This document shows positions 23,801 through 26,933 of a DNA stretch of 26,933 bases, piece after piece; positions within the stretch are counted from its first letter, which is position 1; every line of letters begins with the position of its first letter. The DNA lies in contig JAYMTF010001042.1 in assembly GCA_036897485.1 (NCBI GenBank), forward strand, positions 1 to 26,933. The letters run 5' to 3'. This stretch comes from Pelargonium nanum. Taxonomy: Eukaryota > Streptophyta > Magnoliopsida > Geraniales > Geraniaceae. The notes below the pieces were generated by a model. It did no database searches and was not told the origin of the DNA. It worked only from the letters and a program-made list of their open reading frames with translations. Position numbers and translations under genes: made by a program.

Positions 23801-26474
23801 TGGCGGTAGCCTTTGGCTACCTTCCCTTCCAATAAAAAATTTCTTCAATAATTTTTATTTCATTTTCTTTCTTCAAGATTTCATGTAGATTTTGAATTTA
23901 TTACCTTTCCTAATGTATCTTTCTTTGTTTTTCTATCTACACATAACAAAAATCGTGATTTTGTGTGAGGGAGTATCTTACAAATAAATTTGAGCATCTT
24001 CTCTTTCCTTTCTTTTTCTTGAGCAACTTTCGTGCTAGCATCACCTTAGGTTTTTTCTTTCTTCTTGTTAGTTTTCATGCTAGCAACATATCTAATATTT
24101 CAAGTTTAGATTTTTGTGGAGTAGAATTAAGGATAGGTAGTGATGGGGCAAATTTTAAAATCTATTCTTTCGACTTTTGGAACACCTCGTTATCTTTTTG
24201 GAGAACCTTCAATGAGACAATGACTTCTTCTTGGTGTTAATTGTCATTGTAGTAACATCAACATAGTCGTCTTCTTCCCGTCGGCCCTTACCGATTGTCC
24301 TCTACGTCGATAACCAAGTTTTGCAACCGTCTATCACTAAATTGAAATTCAACAACCATTTTATGCTGCCGAAAATTCTAAATAGAAAATTCAAGTTCTC
24401 GCATTAATTTGATTTAAATGCTCTAACTTGAGGGGGTGTGGAGATTCAATTCTAAGTTTAGTAGAATTAGGAAAGATGTTAGTGAAATAAGGAAATATAT
24501 TGTATTTAGGAAAGTTTAGTTTAATTATCTAGTCTACCTTATTTCTTATTTCTAGTCTACATCTCCTATATAAAGGAGTCTCTCTTGTACTAGTTATCAC
24601 AAGTTATTCACATCAATAAAATAAATGTAACAGAAAGAACAATCACTCAGAAACTGAAGTATAACGAAAGAAACCTGAGAGCTCATGTTCCATAACACCC
24701 ATGATCAGAGATATCTAACATAAAATAAATGGTGTAGCAAGGTAACATAACTGAAGTCAATCAATGAGGTGCAATCAATGAGGTGCAGCCAAGAAAACAA
24801 AAGCAATATCTTCGGCAAAATACTCAAAGTGACAGCTCATGAGCTCAATATCTAATCATAACTGATAGTAATGTATCATTAACAGTTTACCTTGAGCAAT
24901 TTAAGATGATGTCTGCTAAACTCTGTCTCACTATAAGGAAGTAACTGGCGCAAAAGCCAACCACCTTCCCAAAGCGTCTCTGCTGATATATTTGACCGGC
25001 ACAACAGGCTGACCAATGAATCAAGTACCTACAGACACAACCATAACAATGATATAGGCATGCTTAAAACTGGCATGGCAATAGAAGTCTTCCCAAACAG
25101 AAATGAAAAATTAAAAGGCAAGCACCCAGTTTTCATCATTTTAGACACTCCTAAGTCTTATGAGAATTTAACTTGAAAATGATTTTTTTAAAAGAACAGG
25201 AATAAAAGAATAAATGGCACAATTATGCCTCCAATTCATAGCATAATTTCTTGCATTTTCCTTTGTACTAGTATTATGCAGTTGCTCTTCTATTTTCCAT
25301 GGACAAAACTTACCATTTTTGTTGTATTGTATTATCGTGGGGTTCCTAAAAGCATACAAAAACCATCCATTGCAACCAAACTGCAGCCAATATCATCGAA
25401 ATTATATTTTTCTTAATCTTTCCAGTTTACAACGCAACTAGGATTGAGTATCTAGAAGTATTTTCCTTTCAGAACCAAATTTGAAGGACTTAGGATGCTT
25501 TTTGGTTTTACCTTTAACTTTCCACTGTAATATGGAAACAGAATTCTTGCAACTGCCACAGTCAATGCTCAACTCACAAACCTTTTTGCCATCTGTCTCA
25601 TATTTTGGGAACAATAAGCTCTTTTGATTAACCAATTCCTTACACTCCATACACAAGGTCTTCATAATCTCCTTCATTATATAAAGGTTCTACTAAATTG
25701 GTCACCCTCTTGGACGTCCTCACCTTCAACCAGAAAATTTTGCCTATTTGTCACTAAGTCTTGATGACAATCTGATGGGACCCCCGCACCTACAGCAATA
25801 GTTCTCCACCAAGCTTAGGTTGAATGCACTAGAAACACTCAGATGACTTGCAGCTGCAAACGTGAGGGGGAGTGTTGAAGTGGGTGACTTTAGTCCCACA
25901 TTGGATAAATATAAAATAGATTAGCTAAATATATTAAGTAATAACATCAACTACAAACTACAATTGAATCATGGTATCTCAAGTTTCATGTTGATCACCT
26001 ACAACTCAACTGAATTCTGATCATACATCATCAGAACCCCAAATTTATAAGCTCATTCGAGCTTGGGCCGAGTAAAAAAGTATCGACCTGAGCCGAACCC
26101 TGACAATTCGAGGCTTGATTCAGCTCAATTACACCCCTAGTTGAGATAGACAAATGTCTCTTAAACATAAAATCAGCTACTTAATTTACGCCCCCCCCCC
26201 CCCCCCCCAAAAAAAAAAAAAAAACTACTTGGCGACACTAACTACCCTAATTAGAAAGAAGCTATCTTCTTACAAATTCGGACACCTGCTGCATCACTCA
26301 AACTCAACATCTTGCAGCAAAATTCCTCCGAATTTACTCATGTAACTTCTGACCTAGGAAATTAGGAGCAACAAACAACTAGCAAGGAAGATATCAACGA
26401 TAGGTTACCTGAAATTTATATATACGAGGACTTGCTCCCACTACCGGAAAAGAACACAGCACACCATAGTACTC
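20806..26474 (-). CDS. TT9: TRANSPARENT TESTA 9/GFS9-like (CLEC16A-like) protein, C-terminal exons
   Basis: Eight minus-strand exons in transcription order: 26474-26409, 25028-24891, 22723-22618, 22531-22460, 22368-22313, 22178-22019, 21619-21453 and 21135-20806. Each has GT/AG borders and the phases agree throughout, giving 364 codons plus TAA without a break. The first exon joins its missing upstream neighbour at phase 0, so the N-terminal part, including the FPL domain, lies past the right edge. Recognisable stretches are ETLWEGGWLLRQLLPYSE, SGPKPGTELKLVDAVPC, AFERGKERHVCF, GRWTLAF and VLEEIDIQRNEVERRL. In Arabidopsis, TT9/GFS9 is a Golgi-associated peripheral membrane protein needed for vacuolar trafficking and seed-coat flavonoid accumulation; animal CLEC16A acts in endolysosomal traffic and mitophagy. 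The exons are intact despite heavy transposon load in the introns. Family assignment is by recalled sequence, not a search. Confidence 0.85.
21747..21976. mobile_element. Stowaway-like MITE in a TT9 intron
   Basis: The left end reads CTCCCTCCGTCCCAAAATGA and the right end ...CACTCATTTTGAGATTGAGGGAG, forming terminal inverted repeats of about 25 bp with some mismatches. CTCCCTCCGTCCC is the classic Stowaway (Tc1/mariner-derived) terminus. The right flank is TA, but the left flank is TG, so one copy of the TA target duplication has mutated or the boundary is offset by a base. About 230 bp and non-coding, it sits in the intron between exons 21453-21619 and 22019-22178. Confidence 0.8.
22823..22868 (-). 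mobile_element. LTR end plus primer-binding site, minus orientation
   Basis: Read on the minus strand, GTAATTCACATCAATAAAAT and ATAAATTTAACA (22868-22836) form an LTR 3' end, followed directly by TGGTATTAGAGTT (22835-22823). This resembles the initiator tRNA-Met primer-binding site TGGTATCAGAGC of plant Copia elements. The LTR tail closely matches the end of the LTR at 24437-24632, which lies in the opposite orientation. Farther right the match is lost at about 22870, so only the junction is recognisable. Confidence 0.6.
22917..23165. repeat. Tandem array, 65-69 bp unit, about 3.5 copies
   Basis: The phrase G(A/G)CTCAGGGACTAC begins units at about 22917, 22982, 23051 and 23120, so the periods are 65, 69 and 69. 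The two central units are almost identical (CTCGGGG versus CTCAGGG near 23090), while the outer ones have diverged. GGCTC-GGGACTA words of this kind are common in LTRs of plant retroelements; the array probably belongs to a decayed LTR. It lies in the 2.17-kb TT9 intron. Confidence 0.85.
23187..23428 (+). pseudogene. Unidentified coding-like fragment inside a TT9 intron
   Basis: The plus strand here is less AT-rich than its surroundings. The frame from 23228 encodes a peptide with DHWYLVEQKKVL and SAGYYRNRPYGVAKIHFF, whose aromatic and charged balance looks like real protein. The frame ends at a stop that overlaps a donor-like AAAG/GTAATG at about 23424, and an acceptor-like CTCCAACTAG precedes it at about 23221. 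I do not recognise the family. It is antisense to the host gene and lies between the tandem array and the inverted repeat, so it may be an exon captured by a mobile element or part of a decayed element. A chance frame is possible. Confidence 0.3.
23457..24020. repeat. Long imperfect inverted repeat of two retroelement starts
   Basis: The left arm (about 23457-23708) and right arm (about 23742-24020) are reverse complements with mismatches and small gaps, separated by a 33-nt loop. The best-conserved inner part pairs CCAAAGGCTACCGCC with GGCGGTAGCCTTTGG, and CTCAAAACATATGATCAA with TTGATCATATGTTTTGAG. Each arm begins next to the loop with a primer-binding-site-like sequence: TGGTACCAGAGCC on the minus strand (23706-23694) and TGGTATTGGAGCC on the plus strand (23744-23756). 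The arms therefore appear to be the 5' internal regions of two related LTR elements placed head to head, with only an LTR tail between them. Confidence 0.85.
23709..24632 (+). mobile_element. Non-autonomous LTR retroelement remnant with 3' LTR
   Basis: The remnant opens with an LTR tail (ATTCACATTAATAAAATAAA..TTTAGCA, to 23743) and a primer-binding site at 23744-23756. About 680 bp of internal sequence without gag or pol follows, then a polypurine tract TTGAGGGGG just before 24437 and a 196-bp LTR at 24437-24632. The LTR starts TGTGGAG and ends GTAACA (TG...CA), and carries a TATA-like CCTATATAAAGGAG at about 24566. The tail preceding the primer-binding site matches the 3' end of this LTR apart from a few substitutions, so they belong to one family. 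The 5' LTR is otherwise lost. The open frame 23965-24240 has no recognisable retroviral domain. The element lies antisense to the host gene. Confidence 0.7.
25438..25677 (-). other. Unidentified 79-codon frame in a TT9 intron
   Basis: An open frame on the same strand as the host gene encodes a Lys- and Cys-rich peptide with CMEC and CGSC pairs about 30 residues apart. It is not part of the reconstructed coding sequence: the exons on either side join directly at phase 0. I do not recognise it. It could be the tail of a decayed mobile element, a cryptic exon, or a chance frame. Confidence 0.25.
25863..25985 (+). mobile_element. PPT-LTR-PBS junction of a short LTR element
   Basis: A polypurine tract TGAGGGGGAG (25863-25872) is followed by TGTTGAAGTGGGTGAC, a typical plant LTR start. 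The stretch ends ...GAATCA at 25971 and is followed at once by TGGTATCTCAAG, resembling a primer-binding site. The LTR-like segment is therefore only 99 bp (25873-25971). Having a polypurine tract on the left and a primer-binding site on the right is the arrangement of an LTR shared between tandem copies, as in TRIM elements. Internal regions are not recognisable. It lies in the TT9 intron at 25029-26408. Confidence 0.45.
26040..26224. repeat. Degenerate repeat and C18/A16 homopolymer
   Basis: Words such as GCTTGGGCCGAGT, GACCTGAGCCGA and AATTACACCCCTAG resemble a GAGCTC/GGGCCGA-rich repeat family common in plant introns. This is followed by a run of 18 C (26191-26208) joined to 16 A (26209-26224). 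The open frame over this stretch is an artefact of the homopolymers. Confidence 0.45.
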
Positions 26475-26623
26475 CTGTAAAAATAAAGCTAAAGTATTAT
26501 GGTACTCTAAGCAATATATGGATACACTGCAATAAGACAACCATTACAGAACAAGAAAACATAAAATTACATTGGAGAAATGAAAGAATAATAGCTTTCC
26601 AACGTCTTGTTCAAAATAAATCC

Positions 26624-26707
26624 AAAAAATTACATTTCTTAATTCATGCATAATCCAGCAACTTCAAAAAATTACATTTCCTAATACATACATATCCAGC
26701 AACTTCC
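26624..26707. repeat. Two-copy tandem duplication, 42-bp unit
   Basis: Unit 1 (26624-26665) and unit 2 (26666-26707) both run AAAAAATTACATTTC, then TAAT-CAT and CCAGCAACTTC. They differ at only a few positions. It lies in the intron upstream of the first visible TT9 exon. Confidence 0.8.
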
Positions 26708-26848
26708 ATTTAACAATACTGTAAATAGCATAATGTAATATCTGACATATCTGAAGTGAACCAATTGGTTTGGTAATTGTACTTACTGCGCCCCAATATA
26801 ATGTCCACTATATTAAATTTCATTTTCCCAAAAGGAATAAGGTTAGGA

Positions 26849-26896
26849 TTAGTCCCTGTACTATCCAAAACGTTGGGATTTAGTCCCTGTACTATC
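26849..26896. repeat. TTAGTCCCTGTACTATC direct repeats
   Basis: The 17-base word occurs at 26849-26865 and 26880-26896 (period 31), with a further TTTAGTCC after 26905. Arrays of this GGGACTAAA-type word are a common intronic or intergenic repeat in plants. It supports reading the right edge of the window as intron rather than exon. Confidence 0.7.
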
Positions 26897-26933
26897 AAGT
26901 GTTTAGGTTTAGTCCAAAGTTCAGCAAACTGTT

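Noticed and set aside
26781..26806. A perfect donor-like GTAAGT (minus strand) suggesting another TT9 exon, 21 nt long
   Set aside because: The implied microexon peptide does not look like the family, and the surroundings are repeat-rich intron.

Overview
The window is nuclear DNA of a flowering plant, most likely a eudicot. The evidence is AT-rich intergenic DNA, GT-AG introns, a eukaryotic tRNA gene, plant-type transposable-element remnants, and two plant genes with recognisable family members. I cannot name the species from sequence alone.

Left part (1 to about 13,100): mostly gene-poor, AT-rich DNA. It holds one tRNA-Ala(UGC) gene on the minus strand (4000-4072) with a T-run terminator. 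Around it are degenerate transposon pieces: two CACTA-like ends near 2.1-2.3 kb and 5.2-5.3 kb, a decayed Stowaway-like MITE near 7.3-7.5 kb, and a well-bounded SINE at 8730-8918 with an 18-bp target-site duplication. There are also an 82-86 bp tandem duplication (3303-3470) and simple repeats. No protein gene could be supported here.

Centre (about 13,100-17,600): a complete three-exon plus-strand gene for a SMAX1-LIKE (SMXL) protein of 1030 residues. It has a double Clp-N region, two degenerate Clp ATPase-like regions and an LDLNI EAR motif, but no RGKT degron. That combination points to the SMXL3/4/5 clade, which acts in phloem and vascular development, rather than to the strigolactone- or karrikin-degraded members. 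A TATA-like box and an upstream ORF lie in its promoter and leader.

17,600-20,800: intergenic DNA with a 73-bp tandem duplication, two G-boxes and no supported gene.

Right part (20,806 to past the right edge): the last eight coding exons (364 codons plus stop) of a minus-strand gene resembling TRANSPARENT TESTA 9/GFS9, the plant CLEC16A-like protein linked to Golgi/vacuole trafficking. I rebuilt the exons by hand, and all junctions are GT-AG and phase-consistent. The N-terminal exons lie outside the window. Its introns are loaded with transposable-element remnants. The 2.17-kb intron at 22724-24890 contains a 65-69 bp tandem array, several LTR/primer-binding-site junctions in opposite orientations, a roughly 250-bp-arm imperfect inverted repeat, an internal region plus LTR of a non-autonomous LTR element, and an unexplained coding-like fragment.

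The two genes face each other (convergent, tail to tail) about 3.6 kb apart. No functional link between them is visible. The most unusual structure is the intronic inverted repeat built from two head-to-head retroelement starts, which could fold into a long hairpin in the unspliced transcript.
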